Assembly: GCF_000964005.1 (NCBI RefSeq)
Contig: NZ_JXYP01000037.1
Span: 1-46,940, forward strand
Reading direction: 5' to 3'
Origin: Williamsia herbipolensis
Lineage (GTDB): Bacteria; Actinomycetota; Actinomycetes; Mycobacteriales; Mycobacteriaceae
DNA length: 46,940 bases
Shown one piece after another: positions 16,539 to 24,729 of this stretch. Every line of letters begins with the position of its first letter. Position 1 is the stretch's first letter. The notes beneath the pieces are model-generated. The model saw only the letters and a list, made by a program, of their open reading frames with translations. It was not told where the DNA came from and searched no databases. Made by a program: the position numbers and the translations under genes.

Positions 16539-17507
16539 ATGACCGTTCAAGACGCTGAAATCAAGCCGAACTTTTCCACCGAGGGCCTTGCGCGAGTCAA
16601 CACGCGCAAGCCTGTTGACATGCAGCGCTCGGCCGGTCGCTTGCTGCGCTCGTCAGCCGAGAAATCCTACGATGCCGAGATTGACATCGATTGGGATTCG
16701 CCGTGGGAAGACGACAAGCGTTTCCTGCCTGAACACAGGGTGTCGCTCTACGGTTCGAAGCTGTGGGACAAGATGACCGACGAGCAGAAGTTCGAGCTGG
16801 GCCGGCACGAGATCGCAAGCATTCTGAGCTTCGGGATCTACGCCGAGAACTTGCTGAGCTCAGCTCTCCTGCGAACCACCGCCAAGGGGGCGATCACCGA
16901 CGAGCGTTCGTTGTACTCGCTAACAGAGGTCGGTGATGAATCGCGTCACTCGATCATGTTCGCCCGTCTGATCAACAAGATGGGCATCGAGCCCTACCGT
17001 TTGCCCAGGGGTTTCCTCAGCTTCGCCAAGATTCTTCATTTTGTCCCGCTCGGTCCCTCGGTCTCTGGTGCGACTCTGCTGATCGAGGAGATCCTCGATC
17101 GCGCTCAGCGTGAGGCGATGAGTGACCCCGAGATGCAGCCGCAGCTGCGTCAGCTGATGAAGATCCATGTGCTCGAGGAGGCTCGGCACATCACGTTCGC
17201 GCGGCTGGACATGGTCGAAGGAATGCAGCGTCGTGGCAAGATCTCCCGAGCGTGGCACCGCGGAGTGCTCGCAGTGATCGCCAATCTCGCATACCCGCTG
17301 CTGATCAACCCAAAGGTGTACCCGGCCGTGGGCATCGGCCGCCTACGTGGCGTGTTCGCACAGCAGACCAGCCCGCACTACCGCGTGAACCTTCAGTTCA
17401 TGTCAGAACCCATGATCCGGTTCTTCCACGAGGCCGGCATGATCGAGGGCAAGTTCACCATGGCGATGTGGCGCGCGACCCGCAGCCTTCCCGACGACCT
17501 TCGGTGA
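16539..17507 (+). CDS. AurF-like di-iron oxygenase
   Basis: This 322-residue protein belongs to the AurF (p-aminobenzoate N-oxygenase) family of ferritin-fold di-iron enzymes. The ligand set is visible: Glu103 (YAEN), Glu134 and His137 (GDESRH), Glu183 or Glu184 (LIEEIL), then His210, Glu214 and His217 (IHVLEEARH). The His-x3-Glu-x2-His spacing equals that of AurF (His223, Glu227, His230), and Glu134/His137 matches Glu136/His139. It is the first gene of the rightward operon, with GGAG before ATG 16539. Electrons could come from the reductase encoded at 20033-21103. The substrate is unknown; hydroxylation, N-oxygenation and decarboxylation all occur in related enzymes. Confidence 0.85.
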   Translation: MTVQDAEIKPNFSTEGLARVNTRKPVDMQRSAGRLLRSSAEKSYDAEIDIDWDSPWEDDKRFLPEHRVSLYGSKLWDKMTDEQKFELGRHEIASILSFGIYAENLLSSALLRTTAKGAITDERSLYSLTEVGDESRHSIMFARLINKMGIEPYRLPRGFLSFAKILHFVPLGPSVSGATLLIEEILDRAQREAMSDPEMQPQLRQLMKIHVLEEARHITFARLDMVEGMQRRGKISRAWHRGVLAVIANLAYPLLINPKVYPAVGIGRLRGVFAQQTSPHYRVNLQFMSEPMIRFFHEAGMIEGKFTMAMWRATRSLPDDLR

Positions 17508-17512
17508 CTGAT

Positions 17513-17533
17513 CGTTGATCCAACGGATCAACG
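17513..17533 (+). terminator. Perfect 9-bp hairpin 5 nt after the AurF-like gene
   Basis: CGTTGATCC (17513-17521) and GGATCAACG (17525-17533) pair perfectly around a 3-nt loop, starting 5 nt after the stop codon. There is no U run. It may partly terminate or stabilise the first gene's message and so set its level apart from the downstream BVMO gene. Confidence 0.5.
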
Positions 17534-17610
17534 CTCAGGCCATGCATCACGCCTGCACCTCCCTGTCTCATTTGCATCGCGAACACTCGTTAATTTAGGA
17601 GTATCAATCA

Positions 17611-19128
17611 ATGACGTCATCCACCACGAAGCGGGCGGCACGCTCCGCCAAGTCGCCGAAGTCCAACGAGCCAATCAAAACCAAGGTATTGATCATTGGC
17701 AGTGGATTCTCGGGGCTCGGGATGGCCGTGCAATTGCGCCGCAAGGGAATCAACGATTTCCTGGTTCTGGAAAAAGCTGAATCCGTGGGTGGGACGTGGC
17801 GCGACAACACCTATCCGGGTTGTGCGTGCGACGTTCCTTCTTTGATGTACTCGTACTCCTTCGAGAGTCGTGGCAGTTGGTCCAAGGTGTGGTCGTCACA
17901 GCCTGAGATCGAGCAGTATCTGCAGGAGATCTCGGACAAGCGCGGTGTGACCCAGAAAATCCACTTTGGTCAGAAGCTGGTGTCCGGGTACTGGAGCGAT
18001 TCCGAGTCGCGGTGGCATGTGCGGACCGAGGCCGGCCAGGAATACATCGCGCAGTACGTGGTGTCGGGCGTCGGTGCTTTGCACATCCCCAACTTTCCCG
18101 ATTTGCCCGGAATCGATACCTTCAAGGGGCAGGCATTTCACTCCGCGCAGTGGGACCACTCGGTGGAGCTCGCGGGCAAGCGTGTCGCTGTCCTGGGTAC
18201 GGGTGCCAGTGCTATTCAGTTCCTGCCTTTCGTGCAGAAGGAGGCCGGCAAGCTGACAGTTTTCCAGCGTTCTCCGGCTTGGGTGTTGCCGCGCAAGAAC
18301 TTCGCGGTACCCGCGGCAGTTCGAACGGTCCTCAGCAAGGTTCCGCTCGCGCGTCGGCTCGCTCGCTGGTCGGTGTATTGGGGCGCCGAGAGCCTGGCTT
18401 TCGGGCTGAACGGCCATTCCAACATGATGCGTCCGATCGAGAAGGTCGCGAAGTGGAACATCAAGCGCTCCATCAGTGATCCGGTTCTCCGCGAGAAGTT
18501 GACCCCCTCGTACCGCATCGGCTGCAAGAGAATCCTCGGATCGAACGATTACTACCCGGCTCTTGCAGCGCCGAACACGACGGTCGTCACCGACCGGATC
18601 GCTGAGGTGACCGAGGACTGCATCGTCACGTCCGATGGAAAGTCGTACCCGGTCGACGTGATCATCTACGCGACGGGTTTCCACGTCACCGATGGCTTCG
18701 ATTCGTTGGCGCTCAAGGGTGCTCGCGGTGAGGATCTTCCGTCGCACTGGCGCGAGACGGGCATCAACACCCATCTCGGTATCACCACCGAGGGCTTTCC
18801 CAATCTGTTCTTCCTTCTCGGGCCGAACACCGGATTGGGACACAACTCGGTCGTTTTCATGATCGAACAGCAGATCAAGTACATCTTGAAGGTGATCGAC
18901 GCAGTCGACGGCAAAAATGCACAGCGCATTGACGTGCGCCCGACTGTTCAGAGCAAGTTCAACGACGACATCCAGCACAAATTGGCCAACGGAGTCTGGA
19001 CCAACGGCGGATGCACAAGCTGGTATCTGGACTCGCTCGGCGTGAATCGGACGGTCTGGCCCGGCTTCACGTGGCAGTACTGGCGCGCCACGAAGGACTT
19101 CGAGCCCGCTGAGTACGAGATCGCCTAG
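17611..19128 (+). CDS. Baeyer-Villiger flavin monooxygenase (class B)
   Basis: This 505-residue FAD- and NADPH-dependent enzyme has an N-terminal Rossmann motif (VLIIGSGFSG, glycines 30, 32 and 35), a second dinucleotide fold (VAVLGTGASA from about 192), and the BVMO fingerprint FxGxxxHxxxW as FKGQAFHSAQW at 171-181. It would insert an oxygen beside a carbonyl, making an ester or lactone. The length is typical of MymA/EthA-type enzymes rather than larger cyclohexanone monooxygenases. ATG 17611 follows AGGAG at a good distance. The downstream alpha/beta hydrolase could open the ester formed, and the SDR could supply the ketone. Confidence 0.92.
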   Translation: MTSSTTKRAARSAKSPKSNEPIKTKVLIIGSGFSGLGMAVQLRRKGINDFLVLEKAESVGGTWRDNTYPGCACDVPSLMYSYSFESRGSWSKVWSSQPEIEQYLQEISDKRGVTQKIHFGQKLVSGYWSDSESRWHVRTEAGQEYIAQYVVSGVGALHIPNFPDLPGIDTFKGQAFHSAQWDHSVELAGKRVAVLGTGASAIQFLPFVQKEAGKLTVFQRSPAWVLPRKNFAVPAAVRTVLSKVPLARRLARWSVYWGAESLAFGLNGHSNMMRPIEKVAKWNIKRSISDPVLREKLTPSYRIGCKRILGSNDYYPALAAPNTTVVTDRIAEVTEDCIVTSDGKSYPVDVIIYATGFHVTDGFDSLALKGARGEDLPSHWRETGINTHLGITTEGFPNLFFLLGPNTGLGHNSVVFMIEQQIKYILKVIDAVDGKNAQRIDVRPTVQSKFNDDIQHKLANGVWTNGGCTSWYLDSLGVNRTVWPGFTWQYWRATKDFEPAEYEIA

Positions 19129-19169
19129 ACAGTGCATGTGTTCAATCATCGACAGAGTGGGTTTACAAA

Positions 19170-20036
19170 GTGACTAGTTCGACGTCAGGCGACTACGCAT
19201 CAAAGGTCGCTGTGATCACCGGCGCGGCGTCGGGAATCGGGAGATCGTTGGCAGTGCAGTTGGCCGAGCGCGGTGCCTCGCTCGCCCTGTCTGATATCGA
19301 CGAGATGCACCTGAAAGAGACGGCCGACATCTGCCGTACGAAGTACGGCACCACGGTCGAGACCTCAGTTCTCGATGTTGCGGACCGCAAGGCGTTTCAG
19401 GACTACGCCGACGCGGTGCAGTCGTCCTTCGGCAAGGTCAACCTGGTCTTCAACAACGCCGGCGTCGCCCTCGGCGCCGACGTCGTCGACATGTCGTGGG
19501 AGGACTTCGACTGGCTGATGGGGATCAACTTCGGCGGTGTCGTCAACGGCACGAAGTCGTTCCTGCCGCATCTGATCGCTTCCGGCGACGGGCATCTGAT
19601 CAATACCTCGAGTGTCTTCGGTCTGATCGGGATCCCGAGTCAGAGCGCGTACAACGCTGCCAAGTTCGGTGTTCGAGGGTTCACCGAGGCTCTGCGCCAA
19701 GAGATGAAGATCAGCCGCTACCCGGTCGTGGTGACCTGCGTTCACCCGGGCGGTGTCAAGACGAATATCGTCAACAATGCTCGTGGTGTGTCCGAGATGG
19801 GCGACACCACGACCATCGCGTCCATGTTCGACAAGATCGCTCGGAGCACGCCCGACAAGGCTGCATCGACCATCCTCAAGGGCGTCGACAAGAAGCGGGC
19901 ACGTGTGCTCATCGGTGCTGACGCCCGTGGCTTCGACTTGGTAGCACGCGTCGTCGGCCCTCGCTACCAGGACATCGCAGCGCCTCTCACACGTGTGGGA
20001 TATGCGGTTGCGCGCAGGCGGGGAATCATCAAATGA
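19170..20036 (+). CDS. Short-chain dehydrogenase/reductase
   Basis: This 288-residue classical SDR has the TGAASGIG cofactor motif near the N-terminus, the NNAG motif, the catalytic Ser in NTSSVFG and the Tyr-x3-Lys in SAYNAAKFG. The C-terminal region is about 40 residues longer than in minimal SDRs and basic, ending RVGYAVARRRGIIK. It would interconvert an alcohol and a ketone with NAD(P)H, a fitting step before the BVMO. GTG 19170 is the start, and the stop overlaps the ATG of the reductase gene by 4 nt, so the two are translationally coupled. Confidence 0.9.
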   Translation: MTSSTSGDYASKVAVITGAASGIGRSLAVQLAERGASLALSDIDEMHLKETADICRTKYGTTVETSVLDVADRKAFQDYADAVQSSFGKVNLVFNNAGVALGADVVDMSWEDFDWLMGINFGGVVNGTKSFLPHLIASGDGHLINTSSVFGLIGIPSQSAYNAAKFGVRGFTEALRQEMKISRYPVVVTCVHPGGVKTNIVNNARGVSEMGDTTTIASMFDKIARSTPDKAASTILKGVDKKRARVLIGADARGFDLVARVVGPRYQDIAAPLTRVGYAVARRRGIIK

Positions 20037-21103
20037 CGGTGGAGCAAGACGCGCCTCCGGCAGCTGGATCGCGAGCTCGGGCACTCACCGTGGCCGACGT
20101 CGTTCAGGAGACGAGCGACTCGGTGACGATTTCTTTCGAGGTCCCAGACGAGATCATCGAAGACTTCAAGTACGCGCCGGGTCAGTTCGTGACTGTGAAG
20201 ATCCCGTCTGACGAGACCGGTCACGTCGCTCGCTGCTATTCACTGAGCAGCTCGCCCTATGTCGATGATTTCCGTGTCGAGATCGGTGTCAAACGTACCC
20301 GCGACGGTTACGCGTCGAACTGGTTGTGCGACAACGCGACGGTGGGCATGGAAATGACAATTCTGGCTCCGTCCGGCCAGTTCACCGCGAAGAACCTGGA
20401 CGTGGACATGGCGTTCTTCGCCGGCGGGAGCGGGATCACGCCGGTCCTGTCGCTGGTGAAGTCGGCGCTGATTGCCGGCGCCGGAGAAGTGGTACTATTT
20501 TACGCCAATCGCGACCGCGAGTCAGTGATGTACGGAAGTCAACTCGAACAGATCGCGTCAGAGTTTCCCGAGCGGTTCTCCCTGATCAACTGGCTCGAGT
20601 CCGAGCGCGGCATTCCGACTGCGCAGGCGGTGACGCAGATCCTCCGTAATCACAAGGGCACTGAGATATTCATTTGCGGCCCTGCGCCTTTCATGGACCT
20701 CGTCGAGAATGCCGCGGACGAGTGCGGGGTGGACCACGCGAATGTCCATCGCGAGGTCTTCCAGTCGTTGTCCGGCGATCCATTCGACACCGCAACACTG
20801 CGGCGTCTCAGCGACGATGAGGGTATCGCCACGGGGACCGTGTATCTCAACGGCGCCTGCATAACCGTTGACTGGCCGCGGAACACCCCTCTTCTCGATG
20901 TGCTGTTGTCGCAGGGGTACAACGCTCCGTACTCGTGCCGTGAAGGTGCGTGCAGCGCATGCGTGTGCAGGCTGGTCGAAGGCGAAGTCGATATGGTCCA
21001 TAACAACATTCTCGTCGACGAGGATGTCCAGGATGGTGAACGTCTTGCGTGTCAAGCGCTTCCGTTGACCGACGCAGTCACGGTGAGCTTCGATGGTCTC
21101 TGA
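20033..21103 (+). CDS. Ferredoxin-NAD(P)H-type oxygenase reductase (KshB/Hmp-like)
   Basis: This 356-residue three-domain reductase has an FAD domain with RCYSLSS, an NAD(P)H domain with GGSGITPV and CGPAPFM, and a C-terminal plant-type [2Fe-2S] domain with Cys302, Cys307, Cys310 and Cys340. The layout is that of KshB and phenylacetate-hydroxylase reductases, which pass electrons from NAD(P)H to a non-heme iron oxygenase. In this operon the natural partner is the AurF-like di-iron protein, since the BVMO needs no reductase. It overlaps the SDR at its 5' end and the hydrolase at its 3' end by 11 nt. Confidence 0.9.
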   Translation: MTVEQDAPPAAGSRARALTVADVVQETSDSVTISFEVPDEIIEDFKYAPGQFVTVKIPSDETGHVARCYSLSSSPYVDDFRVEIGVKRTRDGYASNWLCDNATVGMEMTILAPSGQFTAKNLDVDMAFFAGGSGITPVLSLVKSALIAGAGEVVLFYANRDRESVMYGSQLEQIASEFPERFSLINWLESERGIPTAQAVTQILRNHKGTEIFICGPAPFMDLVENAADECGVDHANVHREVFQSLSGDPFDTATLRRLSDDEGIATGTVYLNGACITVDWPRNTPLLDVLLSQGYNAPYSCREGACSACVCRLVEGEVDMVHNNILVDEDVQDGERLACQALPLTDAVTVSFDGL

Positions 21104-22007
21104 CGTTCAGGCGGCAGTGTCGGCAACTCGACGGGTCAAAGAGGTCCTGTCCAAGGATGGAACACGCTTGTGGGTCGAAGAGTTCGGTCTCGGGATAGAC
21201 GCCCCGCTCGTGGTCTTCAGCCATGGTTGGGCGTGTCAAGGTCGATTCTGGCGCCCACAGATCGAGCACTTCGCCAAGTCCAATCGTGTAGTGGTTTATG
21301 ACCAGCGCGGACATGGCTGGAGCGATCGTGGACGCACCGCGTTCACCTCAGCCGCGCTCGGCGACGACCTCGAGGCCGTTCTGCGAGCCGTGGTGACGCC
21401 GCCTCACAAAGCGCTGGTGGTGGGTCACAGTATGGGTGGAATGTCGGTGATGGCGTGGGCAGACGGGCATCCTGACTCGGTAACTGAGCTCGCGCGTGGC
21501 GCTGTTCTGGCCAGCACCGGTCCGTCGGAACTGGTCAGCAAGTCGACGCTGATCGGATCGCGTCCGTCGCTTCGCGCACATCTAGAGCGCGCCTTCGGTG
21601 CAGGTCTAGCAGTAGCGGGACCGGAGATGCCCAACAGCGCACTCACCCGGCGCTTCGTGAAGTACGGCACCATGGGTCGACATGCCCCAGTCGATGTGGT
21701 TGCCGAGTGCTGCGCGATCGTTCTCGAATGTCCCCCATCCGTGCGGGCCGGCTGGGGGGGCGTCCTCGCCACCATCGATGTCGGTGCGGGGTTGGATGCT
21801 CTGACTGTGCCGACCACGGTTGCCGTGGGCGAGGCGGACAAGCTCACCCCGCAGGCCCACTCGATCGTAATTGCAGAACGTCTACAACAACGTGGTTGGT
21901 TGCATGAGACGGTGACCATCCAGCACGTCGGTCACATGATCAATCTCGAGGCCCCGCGGGAGTTCAACGACGCGGTCGGCCGACTGGACGCAGCCACACC
22001 CCGCTAG
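21093..22007 (+). CDS. Alpha/beta hydrolase
   Basis: This 304-residue alpha/beta hydrolase has an oxyanion loop HGWACQGRFW at 45-54, the nucleophile elbow GHSMGG with Ser113, an acidic residue in VGEADKLTP and the catalytic His in VGHMINLE. The fold and size suit an esterase, lactonase or lipase-like enzyme. As the last enzyme of the AurF-BVMO-SDR-reductase operon it could hydrolyse the ester or lactone made by the BVMO. The start at 21093 lies inside the reductase gene, indicating translational coupling. Confidence 0.88.
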   Translation: MVSDVQAAVSATRRVKEVLSKDGTRLWVEEFGLGIDAPLVVFSHGWACQGRFWRPQIEHFAKSNRVVVYDQRGHGWSDRGRTAFTSAALGDDLEAVLRAVVTPPHKALVVGHSMGGMSVMAWADGHPDSVTELARGAVLASTGPSELVSKSTLIGSRPSLRAHLERAFGAGLAVAGPEMPNSALTRRFVKYGTMGRHAPVDVVAECCAIVLECPPSVRAGWGGVLATIDVGAGLDALTVPTTVAVGEADKLTPQAHSIVIAERLQQRGWLHETVTIQHVGHMINLEAPREFNDAVGRLDAATPR

Positions 22008-22130
22008 GCGTGTGGCGTACCAGCAGATTGCAGTGTGATTGAACGGCGGTGCCCACGCCTGCGATGCAGGTCCTCGAGGATGACCCAGGCTCGGTGGTTG
22101 GGTCGCACCGCTGGTAATCTCGATACTGAT

Positions 22131-22874
22131 ATGTCTGTCATTCGCCGGATCTCAGCAAAGCCCCACCAGGTTCAGAAACGTGTGTTCGATGCACGAAATA
22201 CCCGCTGGGATGACCATAGGCTCGTGGTCAGGGCCGAGCTTTCGGACGCAGCAGTCCGCGCGATCGACAAGTGTGGCCAAGGTGTCAGCATGGAGGATAT
22301 AGCAGCGGAGGCCGGAGTTTCGAAGCCCAAGTTGTACCGCCACTTCGGCGACAAAGCGGGTCTATACCGGGCGGTGGGTTCGAGGCTGGGAACCATGATC
22401 TGGGAATCGGCCGAACTGACGTTGCAGGACGCGGGAAGCGCGCCCTCCGTGGATGAGGTCTTCGGCTCTTTGATCCGTTCTTATGTACGATTGGTCGCGA
22501 AGCACCCGGCAGTTGTGCGCTTTTTGATCAGCCACAAGATGTTTCAGTACTCGGTCTCGGGGGATGGCGGTGCGGCGGACGAGTTGAGGTCGATTGTCGA
22601 GATACTGGCCGAGCAATTTGCGACGCACCTACGGACCATTGATGCCGACACTTCAACTGTTCCAATCGTGGTGGCATCCATCCTTGGTTCAGGCTTATCG
22701 GCGACAGAGTGGTGGTTAGACGGTGGTGCAGAGCAGGGCGTAGATGACGAGTTGTTTATCGCCCATCTGCAAGATACGACATGGGGTATAGTCGAAGCTG
22801 CTTCCCGCCGGCTTGGTGTCGATTTCTCTCGAGACCGGTCGATTTCAGATGTTGGCTTCGTGACGCGTCGTTAG
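22131..22874 (+). CDS. TetR-family transcriptional regulator
   Basis: The N-terminal DNA-binding domain is clear from SMEDIAAEAGVSKPKLYRHF followed by GDKAGLYRAV, the TetR helix-turn-helix. The C-terminal ligand-binding half is helical and unassigned. The frame is open from GTG 22035, but the ATG at 22131 gives 247 residues with a more normal tail before the HTH. It follows the oxidative operon in the same direction after about 120 nt, so it may control that operon through the palindrome at 16463-16489. The region just before its start carries partly similar sequence, consistent with autoregulation. Confidence 0.85.
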   Translation: MSVIRRISAKPHQVQKRVFDARNTRWDDHRLVVRAELSDAAVRAIDKCGQGVSMEDIAAEAGVSKPKLYRHFGDKAGLYRAVGSRLGTMIWESAELTLQDAGSAPSVDEVFGSLIRSYVRLVAKHPAVVRFLISHKMFQYSVSGDGGAADELRSIVEILAEQFATHLRTIDADTSTVPIVVASILGSGLSATEWWLDGGAEQGVDDELFIAHLQDTTWGIVEAASRRLGVDFSRDRSISDVGFVTRR

Positions 22875-23072
22875 CCCGCTCGATCAGTCCGGATACGCGG
22901 TCGTAACGCTTGGTTAGGCTCTGCTTCGCGATGTGGATACCGGGCTCGATGGTAGGGCGCTCTTGAGAAAATTGTGCTGCCCTCGCTCCAGGAAGTCTGT
23001 ATTCGTTCGATTGAGGCTCGAACGTGGCGCCATACGAAGGTGGCGATCTGATTTGCGAAGGCACGGGCCCTA

Positions 23073-23117
23073 TCACTAGCTGACCTACCGTCACAGTGAC
23101 GGAAGGTCAGCTAGTGA
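23073..23117. terminator. 45-nt near-perfect palindrome
   Basis: A 22-nt arm at 23073-23094 and a 22-nt arm at 23096-23117 are inverted repeats with 21 of 22 positions matching around a single A. It lies 198 nt after the tetR stop and just before the IS3 remnant. As RNA it would be a very stable hairpin, so bidirectional termination is the simplest reading. A palindrome this long could also be a recombination scar or a small mobile repeat. The rest of 22875-23130 holds no supported gene. Confidence 0.55.
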
Positions 23118-23129
23118 GTCTCGGTTCTC

Positions 23130-23749
23130 GGTGATCTCGAGATGACAGGGTTCGTGGACCGGGATGGTTGCGTGCGTCGTAGGTCTGTACCTGCCATCCT
23201 TCCTACGTCCACAACGGTGAATCTGCTTCTCGTTGATCGGCATGGCCTGGCGTGTAGCGGGATGTCCGCGCGCGGTTAAGCCATGCACCGGATTCGCCCG
23301 GGCATACGTTCGCTGTATCTCGTGGAGATCGGCCTCAGAATCAGCCGGACTCGACGACCGTTGCACTCGCCTGGGTAAGACGAGCAAGCCCGACCGCCCC
23401 GCGCGCCAACCGCTTCGACGCACAAGCCCTCAACGAGTATGTTCCACAGCGCGGCGCTTGGCGGTTCGGCCCTGAAGTTGCCCTCCGCCACCTCGCGCAG
23501 CGCATACCTTTCGGCTCGGCGTCGGCGAGGAGTCGTTGAGCAGGTCGTTTGCTTCCGGAGCTCGTGAAGTTCCTTCGCGACGTCGGTGTACATACCGCCA
23601 TACGAACGTCGCCAGTCATACACTGTGGCGAACGACACCTCCAGCTCGGCAGCAAGCTTCTCAGAGGTCTCGCCCGCCGCGGTGAGCTCGTCGGCACCGC
23701 GCAGCCGGTGCACGATCTACTGCGCGGAATGCCTTTTCCGTCGAGCCAT
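23130..23749 (-). pseudogene. IS3-family transposase remnant with nonsense codon
   Basis: On the minus strand ATG 23749 starts MARRKRHSAQ, then a TAG (23719-23717) interrupts. The same frame continues as IVHRLRGADELTAAGE and VSFATVYDWRRSYGGMYTDV, a typical IS3 OrfA. Past about 23530 the match breaks into pieces in different frames that resemble the start of OrfB, with no intact DDE region. This is a different IS3 lineage from the copies at the window ends. It directly precedes the mce operon and may have replaced its original promoter. Confidence 0.75.
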
Positions 23750-23937
23750 GTGGTTATCGAAAGCCATATCCGCGCAGCTCACGGCAACAGGGAGCAAAAA
23801 CAGGATGCGCAGATAGCTGCGGACATGCCAATTTCCTGAACCGGTGACCGTACTCCAAGTACCTGATACCCTCAGGAACGAATTCGCGATGCAATACGGA
23901 TCTGTGGTGTCAGGAGCAATCAATTACCAGTCGAATA

Positions 23938-24720
23938 GTGGGTCGAACGGCAGACAGCCTGGCGACCTTTGGGAGTACAGCCGCGATGGCGGGCGCTGCG
24001 CTGAGATGGACTGTCCGCGACATCGCCACCGGCCGCTTCCCGTTCCGGGAATCCATCACGCAAACCTGGTTTGTGATCACCGTGACCACTCTGCCGGCGA
24101 TTCTGGTGGCTATACCGTTCGGCGTCATCGTTTCGGTGCAGGTCGGGAGCCTGACCCAGCAAGTGGGCGCGACATCTATCGCCGGAGCCGCCGGCGGACT
24201 CGGAATCATTCAGCAGGGAGCGCCGATCGTGACGGCGCTCCTGCTCGGGGGTGCGGCGGGATCGGCCATCGCAGCCGACCTCGGCGCGCGGACGATCCGA
24301 GAAGAGATCGACGCGATGGAAACCCTGGGCTTGAATCCGACACGCCGAGTCGTTGCGCCACGCGTTGTCTCAGTCCTCGTCACAGCGCCGATGCTCTGCA
24401 TGTTGATCGTGTTCACGGGGCTCCTGGCGGGCTACATCATCAGCGTGAACGTTCAGGGAATCACCCCTGGCAGCTACACCGCGTCCTTTGCGTCCTTCGC
24501 GTCTGTGACAGACGTCGTGGTTGCTCTGATCAAGTCGCTCGTGTTCGGTCTCGTGGTCGTCGCGATCGCATGCCAACGCGGACTTTCGACAAAAGGTGGA
24601 CCGGCGGGAGTCGCGCAGTCGGTCAACGCGACGGTCGTTCTGGGTGTCGTGTCTTGCTTCATCATCAATGTGCTGATCACACAGCTCACGACCATGTTCG
24701 TACCCCAGACCATCGGATAG
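23938..24720 (+). CDS. yrbEA: YrbE/MlaE-family Mce permease A
   Basis: This integral membrane permease of about 260 residues has five or six hydrophobic helices and the conserved YrbE/MlaE cytoplasmic loop around EEIDAMETLGLNPTRRVVAP, where an ABC-type ATPase docks. With YrbEB it forms the transmembrane core of an Mce lipid importer. The GTG at 23938 is the first usual start codon in frame, but no Shine-Dalgarno sits close to it. An AGGAG at 23912-23916 is instead 6 nt before an in-frame ATT at 23923. The 5' end may have been altered by the neighbouring IS remnant. The Mce ATPase (MceG/MkL) is not in the window and is normally encoded elsewhere. Confidence 0.92.
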   Translation: MGRTADSLATFGSTAAMAGAALRWTVRDIATGRFPFRESITQTWFVITVTTLPAILVAIPFGVIVSVQVGSLTQQVGATSIAGAAGGLGIIQQGAPIVTALLLGGAAGSAIAADLGARTIREEIDAMETLGLNPTRRVVAPRVVSVLVTAPMLCMLIVFTGLLAGYIISVNVQGITPGSYTASFASFASVTDVVVALIKSLVFGLVVVAIACQRGLSTKGGPAGVAQSVNATVVLGVVSCFIINVLITQLTTMFVPQTIG

Positions 24721-24729
24721 CAGATCAAC

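Noticed and set aside
17896-19149. 417-codon minus-strand frame opposite the BVMO
   Set aside because: Antisense shadow of a high-GC gene; the plus strand holds all BVMO motifs.
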